A stretch of DNA of 64,000 nt from Streptomyces sp. MP131-18 (GCF_001984575.1 NZ_LZNS01000001.1:2264674-2328673); one strand, 5' to 3'. Counted from the first letter of the stretch, positions 29,495-39,000 are shown. Notes: a model not told the origin generated them from the sequence alone. A program made the numbers and translations.

Positions 29495-30841
29495 ATGGAA
29501 TACACCCCCTGGTCACTTCTGAGTGACGCGGGGCTCATCGCCGCCCTGCTCGTCGTGGGGGCGCTGGCCCGCGCCCACCTGGGGATCGTGCAGCGGCTGA
29601 TGCTTCCCTCCAGCGTCATCGCGGGCTTTCTCGGACTACTGCTCGGCCCCGAAGTGCTCGATGTGCTGCCGTTCTCCGACCAGTTGGGCACGTACGCGTC
29701 CGTTCTCATCGTGGTCGTATTCGCCTGTCTCGCGCTCTCCAATGAATCGGGCTTCAGTGGATTCGGTCGTTCGACCGGTAATTTCTCGCTCTATTCGATC
29801 GGCATGTATACCGTGCAGGTCGGCATCGGGGTGGCTTTCGCGCTGCTTCTCCTCGGCCCGGTGTGGGATACCCCCGACGCGTTCGGCACGCTGCTGTTCG
29901 CCGGCTGGGCGGGCGGTTTCGGCACCGCCGCCGCGCTGGGCACGGCGTTCGAGGAGGACGGCTGGCAGGAGGCGACGTCCCTCGGCTTCACCGCCGCGAC
30001 CGTCGGCATGCTGGTCGGCATCGTCGGCGGCATCATCATCACCAACTGGGGCGCGCGCCGCGGGCACGCGGGCGGCATCGGCCCGTTCCGCAACCTGCCG
30101 GACGAGCTGCGCTCCGGCCTGATCCGGGAGAAGAACGACCGCACCTCCACCGGCACGGCCACCACCTCTCCGGTGTCGATCGAGCCGCTGGCCCTCCAGG
30201 TCTCGCTGGTGGCCGCGGTCTCGGCGGCGGCCTACGGGCTTTCGGAGTGGATCGGCGACCTGTGGCCCGACTTCGCGGTGCCGGTGTTCGCCGTCGCGTT
30301 CCTCGTCGGCCTGCTGCTGCGCCTGCTGGTCGGCCGCACCCCGGCCTGGGGCTACGTGGACCCGCAGACGATCAGAAGCGTGTCCGGATCGGCCACGGAC
30401 GTGCTCATCGTGTGCGGTATCGCCTCCATCGTGCCGAGTTTCGTCGCCGACTACCTGACGCCGCTGCTCCTGCTGTTCGCACTGGGGCTGGCGATGTGCC
30501 TCGTGCTGTTCCTCGTCGTCGCGCCCCGCGTGTTCGACGCGGGCTGGTTCGAGAAGGCGCTGTTCACCTGGGGCTGGGCGACCGGCTCGGTGTCCACCGG
30601 CGTGGCCCTGCTGCGCATGAGCGACCCGAAGCTGAAGTCCGGCACGCTCGACGAGTTCGGCCTCGCCTACCTGCCGCTCGCGCCGCTGGAGACGCTGACC
30701 GTCACCCTCACGCCCACCATCATCGCGGCGGGCGCCGTCTGGGCCCTGGCCGGCAGCTACACGGCGCTCGGCCTGGTCCTCACCGCCCTCGCGCTGCTCC
30801 TGGCCCGCGGCACCCGGCGGCCCTCCCCCGAACATTCCTGA
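29495..30841 (+). CDS. gltS: GltS-like sodium/glutamate symporter
   Basis: This 448-residue integral membrane protein has about ten to twelve hydrophobic segments and the family's paired re-entrant loops: FAGWAGGFGTAAALGTAFE in the first half and TWGWATGSVSTGVALLR in the second. The motif pair and length fit the ESS family, which imports glutamate with Na+. A hydrophilic, low-complexity cytoplasmic loop (about residues 200-230) separates the halves. A GAGGAG lies upstream of the start. It precedes the amine oxidase-like gene by 29 bases, so uptake and oxidation of an amino-acid-like substrate may be linked. Confidence 0.85.
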   Translation: MEYTPWSLLSDAGLIAALLVVGALARAHLGIVQRLMLPSSVIAGFLGLLLGPEVLDVLPFSDQLGTYASVLIVVVFACLALSNESGFSGFGRSTGNFSLYSIGMYTVQVGIGVAFALLLLGPVWDTPDAFGTLLFAGWAGGFGTAAALGTAFEEDGWQEATSLGFTAATVGMLVGIVGGIIITNWGARRGHAGGIGPFRNLPDELRSGLIREKNDRTSTGTATTSPVSIEPLALQVSLVAAVSAAAYGLSEWIGDLWPDFAVPVFAVAFLVGLLLRLLVGRTPAWGYVDPQTIRSVSGSATDVLIVCGIASIVPSFVADYLTPLLLLFALGLAMCLVLFLVVAPRVFDAGWFEKALFTWGWATGSVSTGVALLRMSDPKLKSGTLDEFGLAYLPLAPLETLTVTLTPTIIAAGAVWALAGSYTALGLVLTALALLLARGTRRPSPEHS

Positions 30842-30870
30842 TCAGGACCGATCCGAAAGGACCTTCACGC

Positions 30871-32010
30871 ATGGATGCCGACATCGCAGTCATCGGCCTG
30901 GGCGCCATGGGCTCCATGACCGCCTGGCAGCTCGCCCGCGCGGGCGCGTCCGTCATCGGCTTCGAACAGTACGGCCTGGGGCACGACCGGGGTGCCTCGG
31001 CCGGCGAGTCCCGGCTGTTCCGCATGGCCTACCACGAGGGCGCCGCGTACGTTCCGCTGCTGCGCCTGGCCCGCGAGCTGTGGCAGGACCTCTCGGAACT
31101 GTCCGGGCAGCGGCTGTTCCACCCCACCGGCTGCCTGTCGATCGGGCGGCCGGGACTGCCGCAGATGCGCAACGTCCTCGCCTCCGTCGACGAGCACGGC
31201 CTCGACCACGAGGTCCTGGACCCGGAGCGGCTGGCGGCCCACTACCCGCAGCACCTCGTCCACGACGGCGAAATCGGCATCCTCGACAGCGGCGGCGGCG
31301 TCCTGCGCCCCGAGCCGGCCGTCCTCGCCGCCTGCGCACAGGCGCGCGAGCACGGCGCGCGGCTGCTGCCGCACACCCGCGTGGCGGCCGTGCGGTACGA
31401 GGACGACCGGGTGCGGATCACGGCGGGCGGCACCGAGTACACCGCCCGCACCGTCATCTTCACCGCGGGCCCGTGGAGCGAGCAGCTGATCCCGGCCCTC
31501 GCCCCGCACCTGACCGTCCGGCCGCTGGTCCTGACCTGGTTCGCCCCGGCCGGCGACCCGGCGGTCTACGCCGAGGACCGCTTCCCCGCGTTCATCCGCG
31601 ACACCGAGGGCGTGCACCTCTTCGGCGTGCCGGTGCTGGACGGGATGTCCGTCAAGACCGGGTTCGCCGACGTGTTCGGCGACCTGCCAGGCACCGAGGC
31701 GTACACGCGGGACCTGGACGAACGGCGGCTGCGCCCCGTCGGCGAGGCCGTCCGCCGCTTCCTCCCGGGGCTGCACCCCGACCCGCTGCGGTACGCGGTG
31801 TACATGGAGGGCTACACGGCCGACAGGACCGCGGTGGTCGACCGCCTCCCGGGCACCGACCGCGCGCTGGTGCTGGCGGGCTTCTCCGGCCACGGCTTCA
31901 AGATGGCCCCGGCCTTCGGCCGGATCGCCGCGGACCTCGCTCTCCACGGCGGCACGGACCTCGACCTGACCCCCATGTCCGCCACCCGCTTCCCCGCACC
32001 CGCGGCCTGA
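30871..32010 (+). CDS. Sarcosine / N-methyltryptophan oxidase-like flavoenzyme
   Basis: This 379-residue FAD protein belongs to the monomeric sarcosine oxidase group, with IAVIGLGAMGSMTAWQLARAG at the N-terminus, RGASAGESRLFRMAYHEG near residues 42-60 and GFSGHGFKMAPAFG near residue 345. Enzymes of this group demethylate secondary amino acids. The cysteine that binds FAD covalently in sarcosine oxidase aligns here with Ala in RYAVYMEGY, so the flavin is probably non-covalent or the enzyme has drifted. It is probably cotranscribed with the transporter upstream. Confidence 0.85.
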   Translation: MDADIAVIGLGAMGSMTAWQLARAGASVIGFEQYGLGHDRGASAGESRLFRMAYHEGAAYVPLLRLARELWQDLSELSGQRLFHPTGCLSIGRPGLPQMRNVLASVDEHGLDHEVLDPERLAAHYPQHLVHDGEIGILDSGGGVLRPEPAVLAACAQAREHGARLLPHTRVAAVRYEDDRVRITAGGTEYTARTVIFTAGPWSEQLIPALAPHLTVRPLVLTWFAPAGDPAVYAEDRFPAFIRDTEGVHLFGVPVLDGMSVKTGFADVFGDLPGTEAYTRDLDERRLRPVGEAVRRFLPGLHPDPLRYAVYMEGYTADRTAVVDRLPGTDRALVLAGFSGHGFKMAPAFGRIAADLALHGGTDLDLTPMSATRFPAPAA

Positions 32011-32017
32011 GACGGCC

Positions 32018-32041
32018 GCCCCGCCCCCGCCGGGGCGGGGC
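32018..32041. terminator. Bidirectional hairpin terminator
   Basis: A perfect 10-bp stem (GCCCCGCCCC and complement) with a CGCC loop, between the convergent oxidase and LysR stop codons. Confidence 0.7.
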
Positions 32042-32938
32042 TCAGCGGGACGGGCGGGCCGCGTGGAGGGCGTCGCGCAGCAGGAGGGCCGGTTCCGGCG
32101 GGCTGGCCGCGTGGACGATCACCGACAGCGGGGTGACCGCGTACGGCTCGGCGAGCGGCAGGTAGGACACGCCGCGGACCGCGACCCGCGTCGTCATGTC
32201 CGGGACCAGGGCGAGACCGAGACCGCAGGCGACCAGGCCGAGAATGGCCTGGTCGTTGTGCGCCTCCTGGCTGAAGCGCGGCGAGAAGCCGGCCCGCATG
32301 CACACCGCCACGATCGTGTCGTAGGCCACCGGCGCGAGCGACCGCGGGAAACCGATCAGGTCCCGGTCCGCGAGCGTCCGCAGCGGAACGGGCCCGGCGG
32401 CCGGCGGGTGCCCCTCGGGAACGGCGCAGCACAGCCGCTCGTCGCCCAGCGGCAGCACCCGCACCGCCGCGCCGTCGTCCGCCACGCGCGGCAGGCGGCA
32501 GACGCCGATGTCGATGTCCCCGGCCCGCACCGCCTCGACCTGCCTGCGCTGCCCCATCTCGTACACGCGCGGCAGCACCCACGGGTGCCGGACGAGGAAT
32601 GCGGGCAGCACGCGCGGCAGCAGCCCCGAGACGGCCGAGGCGATCGAGCCGATCCGCAGGACCGTGCGTTCCGGGCTCTGCGCATGCGGCACCAGGTCGG
32701 TGATCTCCTGCGCGCGCTCCAGCAGTGCGCGCGCCTCCGGCATCAGCAGCCGCCCGGCGGCCGTCAGCCGCAGCCGCCCGCCCGCGCGGTCGAACAGGGC
32801 GGCGCCGAGCTGCCGTTCGAGCTTGGTGATGGCCTGGCTGAGGGCGGGCTGCGCCATGTGGAACCGGCGGGCCGCCGCCGTCACGCTCAGCTCCTCCGCC
32901 ACGGCGAGGAAGTACCGCAGCTGCCTCAGCTCCACCAC
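32042..32938 (-). CDS. LysR-family transcriptional regulator
   Basis: This 298-residue regulator has the N-terminal winged helix MVELRQLRYFLAVAEELSVTAAARRFHMAQPALSQAITKLERQLG, followed by the hinge and a periplasmic-binding-like effector domain (about residues 90-295). It is of the CatR/BenM style. It converges on the oxidase gene instead of diverging from its target, so its target is not obvious; the transporter-oxidase pair is one possibility. Confidence 0.92.
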   Translation of the reverse strand: MVELRQLRYFLAVAEELSVTAAARRFHMAQPALSQAITKLERQLGAALFDRAGGRLRLTAAGRLLMPEARALLERAQEITDLVPHAQSPERTVLRIGSIASAVSGLLPRVLPAFLVRHPWVLPRVYEMGQRRQVEAVRAGDIDIGVCRLPRVADDGAAVRVLPLGDERLCCAVPEGHPPAAGPVPLRTLADRDLIGFPRSLAPVAYDTIVAVCMRAGFSPRFSQEAHNDQAILGLVACGLGLALVPDMTTRVAVRGVSYLPLAEPYAVTPLSVIVHAASPPEPALLLRDALHAARPSR

Positions 32939-33039
32939 ACGCGCCCGCCTCGTCCACCCGGTATGCCCGGTCCGTTCGGTCGGACCCTCTCATATCCCCG
33001 GCGCACCGGGGCGCTCCGGCCTGCCGCCGGAAGCACCAG

Positions 33040-33079
33040 ATGTACAATTTCGAAGGAGGGCACCTTTCGCCATGTACAT
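33040..33079. promoter_or_regulatory. Paired ATGTACA boxes upstream of vapB
   Basis: TGTACA occurs at 33041-33046 and 33073-33078, 32 bp (three turns) apart; the second is the perfect palindrome ATGTACAT. They bracket the region just upstream of vapB and probably bind the VapBC complex for autoregulation. Confidence 0.5.
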
Positions 33080-33088
33080 AGGAGCGAG

Positions 33089-33313
33089 ATGTCACTGACG
33101 CACATCGACATCGATGACGAGTCCCTGGAGACGGCGAAGCGGCTGGGCGGCCACCGGACCAAGACGGCGGCCGTGGCAGCGGCACTGCGGGAGTACAACA
33201 AGCGCCGGAGCCGGGCCGCCGCCTACGACCGCTACTTCGAGCTGGCCCAGGACTGGGACCTCGAAGGGGCGGAGGCGGCCCGCCGGGCCGAGAAGGGGCA
33301 GCCCCCGGCGTGA
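33089..33313 (+). CDS. vapB: VapB-type antitoxin
   Basis: This 74-residue protein has a short ribbon-helix-helix N-terminus (SLTHIDIDDESLETAKRLGG, then TKTAAVAAALREY) and a charged C-terminal tail that would wrap the toxin. Antitoxins of this group, similar to the MazE/VapB RHH proteins of actinobacteria, bind their own promoter. It follows AGGAG closely and overlaps the toxin start by four bases. Confidence 0.88.
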   Translation: MSLTHIDIDDESLETAKRLGGHRTKTAAVAAALREYNKRRSRAAAYDRYFELAQDWDLEGAEAARRAEKGQPPA

Positions 33314-33729
33314 TCCGATACCTCGTGGATTCGTCGGCGCTGTGGCGCCTGCTCCGGAGCGGAGATCTGCACACCCGCTGGCGGCCGGTCGTCGCGGACG
33401 GGGACATCCTGTCCTGCTATCCGCAGCGTGCCGAGTTTCTGAGGTCCGCCCGCGGGCTCAAGGAGTACGAGCTGTTCCGGGACATGTTCGACGAGCTGTA
33501 CGACGACGTCGCTCCGCCGAAGTCGGCCGGCGGCTGGATCGGTGGGCTTCAGTGGCGTGCGGCGGAGCGAGGGCTGCACCAGGCCCTCTCCTCCGTGGAT
33601 CTTCAGATCTGCGCGACTGCCGCCTACCACGGTCTGGTCGTTCTCCACGACGACACGGACTTCGTCACGGCAGCGCGCTGCGCGGTCGAGCTGCGCCAGC
33701 ACAATGTGCACGAAGGCCCGCTGAGCTGA
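33310..33729 (+). CDS. vapC: VapC-type PIN-domain toxin
   Basis: This 139-residue PIN nuclease should cleave RNA, typically tRNA or rRNA, when released from its antitoxin. The acidic metal-binding residues are visible: Asp in YLVDSSAL near residue 7, Glu in QRAEFLRS, Asp in SSVDLQICATA and Asp pair in HDDTDFVTAA. The GTG start overlaps the vapB stop (GTGA), which couples translation. It ends before a hairpin. Confidence 0.9.
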   Translation: MIRYLVDSSALWRLLRSGDLHTRWRPVVADGDILSCYPQRAEFLRSARGLKEYELFRDMFDELYDDVAPPKSAGGWIGGLQWRAAERGLHQALSSVDLQICATAAYHGLVVLHDDTDFVTAARCAVELRQHNVHEGPLS

Positions 33730-33770
33730 CCCACCACGGCAGTTCCGCACGCGGCCGAACGTGGCCGAAC

Positions 33771-33801
33771 GCGGCGCAGGGCCGGGGCCGCCCTGCGCCG
33801 C
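33771..33801. terminator. Bidirectional hairpin terminator
   Basis: A perfect 12-bp stem (GCGGCGCAGGGC and complement) around a 7-base loop lies between vapC and the convergent Ddn-like gene. Confidence 0.75.
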
Positions 33802-33813
33802 CCCGCGCCGGGG

Positions 33814-34293
33814 TCAGTGCGGCTCGGCGGCCGGCTCCAGCACGAAGACCGGGATCTCGCGGTCCGTCTTCTCCTGGTAGTCGGCGTAGTCCGGATACGC
33901 CTCGACGGCCCGGTCCCACCACACGGCCTTCTCCTCCCCGGTCACCTCGCGCGCCACCATGTCCTGGCGCACGGGGCCGTCCTGGAGCTCAACCCGCGGG
34001 TCGGCCACCACGTTGTGGTACCAGACCGGGTGCTTGGGGGCGCCGCCCAGGGAGGCGACCACGGCGTAGGCCCCGTCGTGCTCCACCCGCATGAGCGGGG
34101 ACTTGCGGATCTTGCCGCTCTTCGCGCCCAGGGTCGTCAGGATGACGACGGGCAGGTCCCGCCGCTTCGCATCGTCCGGACCGACCATATTGCGCAGCGT
34201 CGTGCCCTCGGTGCCGCCGGAGCTCTCGTACTGCTCGACCTGGTCCCGGATCAGCTTAACCGTGCTCGGCTCGTACTCGCCCTTGAGTGGCAT
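33814..34293 (-). CDS. Ddn-type deazaflavin (F420)-dependent nitroreductase family protein
   Basis: This 159-residue protein matches the split-barrel Ddn family, which uses coenzyme F420 to reduce quinones or nitro compounds in actinobacteria. Family marks are [11 protein letters not shown] at the start, [35 protein letters not shown] and [19 protein letters not shown]. The ATG at 34293 was chosen because homologues begin at MPLxGEY; a longer frame begins at 34335. It is a single gene between hairpin-flanked neighbours. Confidence 0.9.
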   Translation of the reverse strand: MPLKGEYEPSTVKLIRDQVEQYESSGGTEGTTLRNMVGPDDAKRRDLPVVILTTLGAKSGKIRKSPLMRVEHDGAYAVVASLGGAPKHPVWYHNVVADPRVELQDGPVRQDMVAREVTGEEKAVWWDRAVEAYPDYADYQEKTDREIPVFVLEPAAEPH

Positions 34294-34472
34294 GTAACCC
34301 ATCTCCACGCTGTAGAAGGTTTTGCGCTCCCCCAACGTACGAGACGGAGGGGATCATCCCGCCACCCCCCGAAGCCACCCGACCGGCGGCACCCACCCGT
34401 TCGACCGCTTACTTGTCCCAGCGTCCTCCCCGTGGTGGGCTCGTCAACGTCCGTACGCGCAGGGGAGTTTGC

Positions 34473-37400
34473 ATGACGCTTCGTAAACGAATACCGGCCG
34501 GGGCCGCCGCGGCCTTAACCGTGGTGCTGGCAGGGGCGGCGCTCGGGGCACCGCCCGCCGCGGCCACCGCCACCGGCACCGCCACCGCCGCCTTCGACGG
34601 CGCGGCTGGCGGCCCAGGGGACACGGTGCTGCTGGTCACCGGGGACCGGGTCCGCCTCGACGCGAACGGCGGCTTCGCGCAGTTCCTTCCGGCCGAGGGC
34701 CGGGAGGGCATCGGCGCGACGGCGCACCGGGACGGTGACCACCTGTTCGTCGTGCCGGACGACGCGCGGGGCCTGGTCGAACGCGGCGTCGTCGAACGGC
34801 AGTTGTTCGACGTCACGGAGCTGAACCGGCCGGAGTACGACCGGCTGGCGGACGGCGGGCTGCCGGTCATCGTCACCTACGAGAACGCCGCCGCCGCGGC
34901 CGAGGCCCGCGCCGACCTGACCGCCGTCGACGGCCGGGCGCGGGTCCTGGACGAGACGACCGCCGCCGAGACCTGGGCCTCCCTGACGAACCCGCGGGCC
35001 GCCGGGAACGACGGGGTGGCGGGTATCGCGCTGGACGCCGTCCGGCAGGCCCTGCTGGACACGAGCGTTCCGCAGGTGGGCGCCCCCGCGGCCTGGGAGG
35101 CCGGGTTCGACGGAACGGGCACCCGCATCGCGATCCTGGACACCGGCATCGACACCTCGCACCCGGATCTGGCGGACGGCAAGGTCGTCGCCGCGGAGAA
35201 CTTCTCGGAGGCCGCCGATCTCGCGGACCGCCAGGGCCACGGCACGCACGTGGCGTCCACGGCCGCCGGAACGGGCGCACACTCCGGCGGCGCCTTCACC
35301 GGCGTGGCGCCCGGCGCCGAGCTGCTGAACGCGAAGGTCCTCGACGACGACGGCTACGGCCTGGAGTCGGGCATCCTCGCGGGCATGGAATGGGCGGTCG
35401 AACAGGACGCCGACGTCGTCAACTTGAGCCTCGGCGGAGCGGACGCCCCCGGGGTCGACCTGCTGGAGGAGGCCGTCAACCGGCTGTCGGCCGAGACCGG
35501 CACCCTGTTCGTCGTCGCCGCGGGCAACAGCGGGAACCAACCCGGCTCGGTGTCGAGCCCGGCCACCGCCGAGGCCGCTCTCGCGGTCGGCGCGGTCGAC
35601 GACGCCGACGCGCTCGCCGAGTTCTCCTCGGTCGGCCCCGTAGCGGGCGGCGGCGGACTGGTCAAGCCGGACCTGACGGCCCCCGGCGTCGGCATCGGCG
35701 CGGCAGCCGCCGAGGGCAGCGCGGTGGCGGAGGACGGCGAGCCGGTCGCCGACGGCTACGTGGCGATCTCCGGAACGTCCATGGCCACGCCGCACGTCGC
35801 GGGCGCGGCGGCGCTGCTGGCGCAGGCCCACCCGGACTGGGACGGTGACCGGCTGAAGGCCGCGCTGGTCGGCTCGGCCACCGACCCGGCCGACGACGAC
35901 TCGACGGAGATGCAGCAGGGCTCCGGCCGCCTGGACGTGGCCCGCGCCATCGAGCAGACCGTCGTCGCGGAACCGGTGTCGCTGGACTTCGGCACCGCCG
36001 CCTGGCCGCACGAGGACGACGAGCCGGCCGTCCGCGACCTGACCTACCGCAACGTCGGCGAGCAGGACGTCACGCTCGGCCTGTCGCTCTCGACCTCCGC
36101 CCCCGAGGGCATGTTCACGCTCGGCGCGGACGAGGTCACCGTCCCCGCGGGCGGCACGGCCACCGTGCCGGTCACGGCCGACACGCGTGTCGGCGGCGAG
36201 GCCACCGGCCACTTCACGCTGACCGTCACGGCCACGGACGACCGCACCGGCGCGGGCACCGAGATCCGCACCGCGGGCGCGGTGGAACGCGCGGAGGAGA
36301 CCTACCGGCTGGCCGTGGAGATCACCGGCGACGACGGCAACCCCGTCGACGTGTGGACGGCGTTCGCGGAGAACCTGGACACGGGCGACGTCTACTGGCT
36401 CGGCGAGGGCGGCAACTCCCCGGCGGAGGTCAGGGCCACCCCCGGCACCTACGCGCTCGTCGTCGAACAGGCCAAGTGGTCGCCGGACGGCCAGGAGGTG
36501 ATCGAGCGCGTCCGCCACACCGCGGCCCTGCCGGATGTCGGCGCGGACACGACGGTCGCGCTGGACAACCGGGAGGCGGAGCCGATCGACCTGACCGTCT
36601 TCGACGAGGGCGCGGAACCGGGCGGCCAGGCGTTCAACGTCAGGACGCCGCACGTCATGGAGATCGGCAGCGACATCGACCGCCCGCTGATCCGCACCCG
36701 GCACATCGGCCCCGACCTGCCCGCGGACGCCCTGGTCGCCGCCGCGTACCAGAGCTGGCACAGCGGCGAGGACACCGAGTACCACTCCGCGTTCCGCCGC
36801 GAGGGCACCGGGTTCACCGGCCTGACCGAACGGGTGGCGGAGTCCGACCTCGCCCGCATCGAACTGACGCAGAACGCGGTGACCGAGGGCACGAGCGGGT
36901 CGCTGTGGCTCAACGCCGACGCCTACGGTTCCAACTCCGTTTCGCGCCCCCTGCCCGCGACGACGGACGTCTACGTCACCGGTGGTGACACGGCGTGGAC
37001 GTACAGCCTCTCGGTGTCGGGCAGCCCCAACGAGTACGAGGGCTTCGACAGCGAGCCCCGCACGTACCGGGCGGGCGAGCACGTTCAGGCCGCCGTCAAC
37101 GTGCCGGTCTTCGGCCCGGGACTGGGCTACTGGGACGGGTATTACCGGCAGGGCGACATGATGTGGGGCTCAGTGGGCCTGTTCAGCGACGCCGCGGGCA
37201 ATACGGGCGAGTCCGTCCTCACCTCGGGCCTGACGACGCTCACCCACGACGGCGAGGAGATCGCCCGGTTCGAGGACGCCGGGTACATGGAGATGACGGG
37301 ACTGCCCGCGGAGAACGGCCGGTACGAGCTGGCCATGACGGCCGGCCGGGCGGGGCCGCTGAGCAGTGAGGTCAGTGTGTCGTTCGGCTTCGACTCCGCG

Positions 37401-37718
37401 CACGTGTCGGAGGAGAGGGCGGAACAGCTCCCGCTGTCGGTCGTGCGGTTCGCGCCCGAGGTGGCGCCGGACGGCACCTCACCGGGCGGCGCGGCACTGA
37501 CCGTTCCGGTCGCCGTCCAGGGCCCGGCCGACGGCGACGTATCGGCCGAAGTCTCCTTCGACGGCGGAACGACCTGGCAGGACGCGCCCGTTGCGGACGG
37601 CGCGTTCACGGTGGAGAACCCGCCGGCCGGGGGAACGGTGTCGCTGCGCGGCTCCGTGTCCGGCACGGACGGCACCACGTCCACCGTGACCGTCATCGAC
37701 GCCTACCGCACGGCCTGA
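34473..37718 (+). CDS. Secreted S8 subtilisin-family protease, TTA-containing
   Basis: This 1081-residue secreted protease has a Sec signal (MTLRKRIPAGAAAALTVVLAG), a pro-region, and an S8 catalytic domain: Asp in AILDTGIDTSHPDL, His in GHGTHVASTAAG, the oxyanion Asn in VVAAGNSGNQPG, and Ser in SGTSMATPHVAG. The remaining 550 residues are beta-rich extracellular domains. Codon 15 (34515-34517), inside the signal sequence, is TTA, so secretion should depend on the bldA tRNA and be tied to development. It is monocistronic. Confidence 0.94.
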   Translation: MTLRKRIPAGAAAALTVVLAGAALGAPPAAATATGTATAAFDGAAGGPGDTVLLVTGDRVRLDANGGFAQFLPAEGREGIGATAHRDGDHLFVVPDDARGLVERGVVERQLFDVTELNRPEYDRLADGGLPVIVTYENAAAAAEARADLTAVDGRARVLDETTAAETWASLTNPRAAGNDGVAGIALDAVRQALLDTSVPQVGAPAAWEAGFDGTGTRIAILDTGIDTSHPDLADGKVVAAENFSEAADLADRQGHGTHVASTAAGTGAHSGGAFTGVAPGAELLNAKVLDDDGYGLESGILAGMEWAVEQDADVVNLSLGGADAPGVDLLEEAVNRLSAETGTLFVVAAGNSGNQPGSVSSPATAEAALAVGAVDDADALAEFSSVGPVAGGGGLVKPDLTAPGVGIGAAAAEGSAVAEDGEPVADGYVAISGTSMATPHVAGAAALLAQAHPDWDGDRLKAALVGSATDPADDDSTEMQQGSGRLDVARAIEQTVVAEPVSLDFGTAAWPHEDDEPAVRDLTYRNVGEQDVTLGLSLSTSAPEGMFTLGADEVTVPAGGTATVPVTADTRVGGEATGHFTLTVTATDDRTGAGTEIRTAGAVERAEETYRLAVEITGDDGNPVDVWTAFAENLDTGDVYWLGEGGNSPAEVRATPGTYALVVEQAKWSPDGQEVIERVRHTAALPDVGADTTVALDNREAEPIDLTVFDEGAEPGGQAFNVRTPHVMEIGSDIDRPLIRTRHIGPDLPADALVAAAYQSWHSGEDTEYHSAFRREGTGFTGLTERVAESDLARIELTQNAVTEGTSGSLWLNADAYGSNSVSRPLPATTDVYVTGGDTAWTYSLSVSGSPNEYEGFDSEPRTYRAGEHVQAAVNVPVFGPGLGYWDGYYRQGDMMWGSVGLFSDAAGNTGESVLTSGLTTLTHDGEEIARFEDAGYMEMTGLPAENGRYELAMTAGRAGPLSSEVSVSFGFDSAHVSEERAEQLPLSVVRFAPEVAPDGTSPGGAALTVPVAVQGPADGDVSAEVSFDGGTTWQDAPVADGAFTVENPPAGGTVSLRGSVSGTDGTTSTVTVIDAYRTA

Positions 37719-37740
37719 TCCACGTGCGCCTGGCCGGTCG

Positions 37741-39000
37741 TCAGGGCTGGAACTGATAGGCCCCGGCGTCCGGCCCGGTGGCGGGGACCGGACGGCCGGC
37801 GAGGTCGAAGGTGTAGCCGGCGGGGGCGCCGGCGCCGATGGCCGGGCTGCCCGCCCGCAGGCGCAGGTCGGTGTCGCTGACGAACAGCGGATCGGCGTGG
37901 CGGGAGTGCGGGCCGGGCTCGAACCGGGACCGGGACCCTTGGTAGATGCCGTGGTCCTCGTCGGCGCCCTCGCCGTCCTCGAAGCCGGTCTGCCCGCCCA
38001 CCGACACGACGTTGCTGCGCAGGGTCAGGATGTCGGGGCCGCAACCGGCGTAGCAGACCCAGCCCTCGGTGTCCTGGCCCGGCAGGCTGACGGAGTTGTT
38101 GACCGCCGTGGTGCCGCGCACCGGGCCGTTGACGTCCTCGGCCCCCCTGGTCACCAGGAACGCCCCGCCCTCGTGGCGGGAGGTGACGGCGTTGTAGGCG
38201 AACAGGTTGCCGTCGGCCGTCGCGCCGGGACCGCGGCCGAGCTCCGCGAAGGTCAGGTTGTCGCGCGCGATGGTGTACTCGACGCGGTTGCGGTCGCCGT
38301 CGAAGATCTCGACGGCGGCGCCGTCGTAGCCGTAGTCGTGGCTCTCGGCCCGGCTCCCGGTGATGACGTTGCGCGTCACGGTGTTGTCGTCCCCGTTGAT
38401 GAGGATGCCGAACGCGCCGGAGTCGTCGGAGCCACCGGGGGTGTTGACGCTCATCTTGTTGTTGTCGGCGAACGTGCTGTTCCGGATGGTGTTGAACGCG
38501 GCCCCGTCGCCGATGACGACTCCGGCGGCGTTTGCGTCGGCGTGCACGTCGGCCAGGGTGTTGTGACTCCCCCGGATCTCGAAGCCGGACCAGGCACAGC
38601 CGGTGGCGCGCAGCCCGGTGAGGTGCCAGCGGGACCCCACGATGAGCACGCACTCGGTGGCCGCCGGGCCCCCGATGGCGGGCGGGGCCGCCTGGTCGTC
38701 GCCGTAGGCGGTCACGGTGATGGGCGCGGCGGCGGTGCCGCTGTCCGACAGGCGCAGCGCGCCGTCCCACTCCTGACCGCGGCGGAACGCGACCGTGTCG
38801 CCGGGCGCGAACTCCGCGTCGTTGACCTTGTCCAGCGTCCGCCAGGGCGCGTCCGCACTCGTCCCGTCGTTGCCGTCCTCACCCGCGCGGACGTCCACGT
38901 AGTAGGTCGTCCCGGCGGCAGCCGTCGCGGGTGTGGTGCCCCCGATACCTGCCATGGCGACGAGACAGACGAGCGCGGACACCCACTTTTGTGCTGACAC
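37741..39000 (-). CDS. Secreted right-handed parallel beta-helix protein
   Basis: This 419-residue exported protein has a signal peptide (SAQKWVSALVCLVAMAG) and then YYVDVRAGEDGNDGTSADAPWRTLDKVN, the usual opening of bacterial polysaccharide-degrading beta-helix proteins. Repeated N-T/N-x-V turns (RNSTFADNN, NTVTRNVITG, NRVEYTIARDN) show successive coils of a pectate-lyase-like helix. Catalytic residues cannot be assigned, so it may be a lyase, an epimerase or a binding protein. The GTG start at 39000 follows GGAGG; a longer frame lacks a site. It is convergent with the protease. Confidence 0.85.
   Translation of the reverse strand: MSAQKWVSALVCLVAMAGIGGTTPATAAAGTTYYVDVRAGEDGNDGTSADAPWRTLDKVNDAEFAPGDTVAFRRGQEWDGALRLSDSGTAAAPITVTAYGDDQAAPPAIGGPAATECVLIVGSRWHLTGLRATGCAWSGFEIRGSHNTLADVHADANAAGVVIGDGAAFNTIRNSTFADNNKMSVNTPGGSDDSGAFGILINGDDNTVTRNVITGSRAESHDYGYDGAAVEIFDGDRNRVEYTIARDNLTFAELGRGPGATADGNLFAYNAVTSRHEGGAFLVTRGAEDVNGPVRGTTAVNNSVSLPGQDTEGWVCYAGCGPDILTLRSNVVSVGGQTGFEDGEGADEDHGIYQGSRSRFEPGPHSRHADPLFVSDTDLRLRAGSPAIGAGAPAGYTFDLAGRPVPATGPDAGAYQFQP

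Noticed and set aside
34515..37082. 855-codon reverse-strand reading frame across the subtilase
   Set aside because: Antisense to a clear protease with a complete catalytic triad; composition is typical of a shadow frame.
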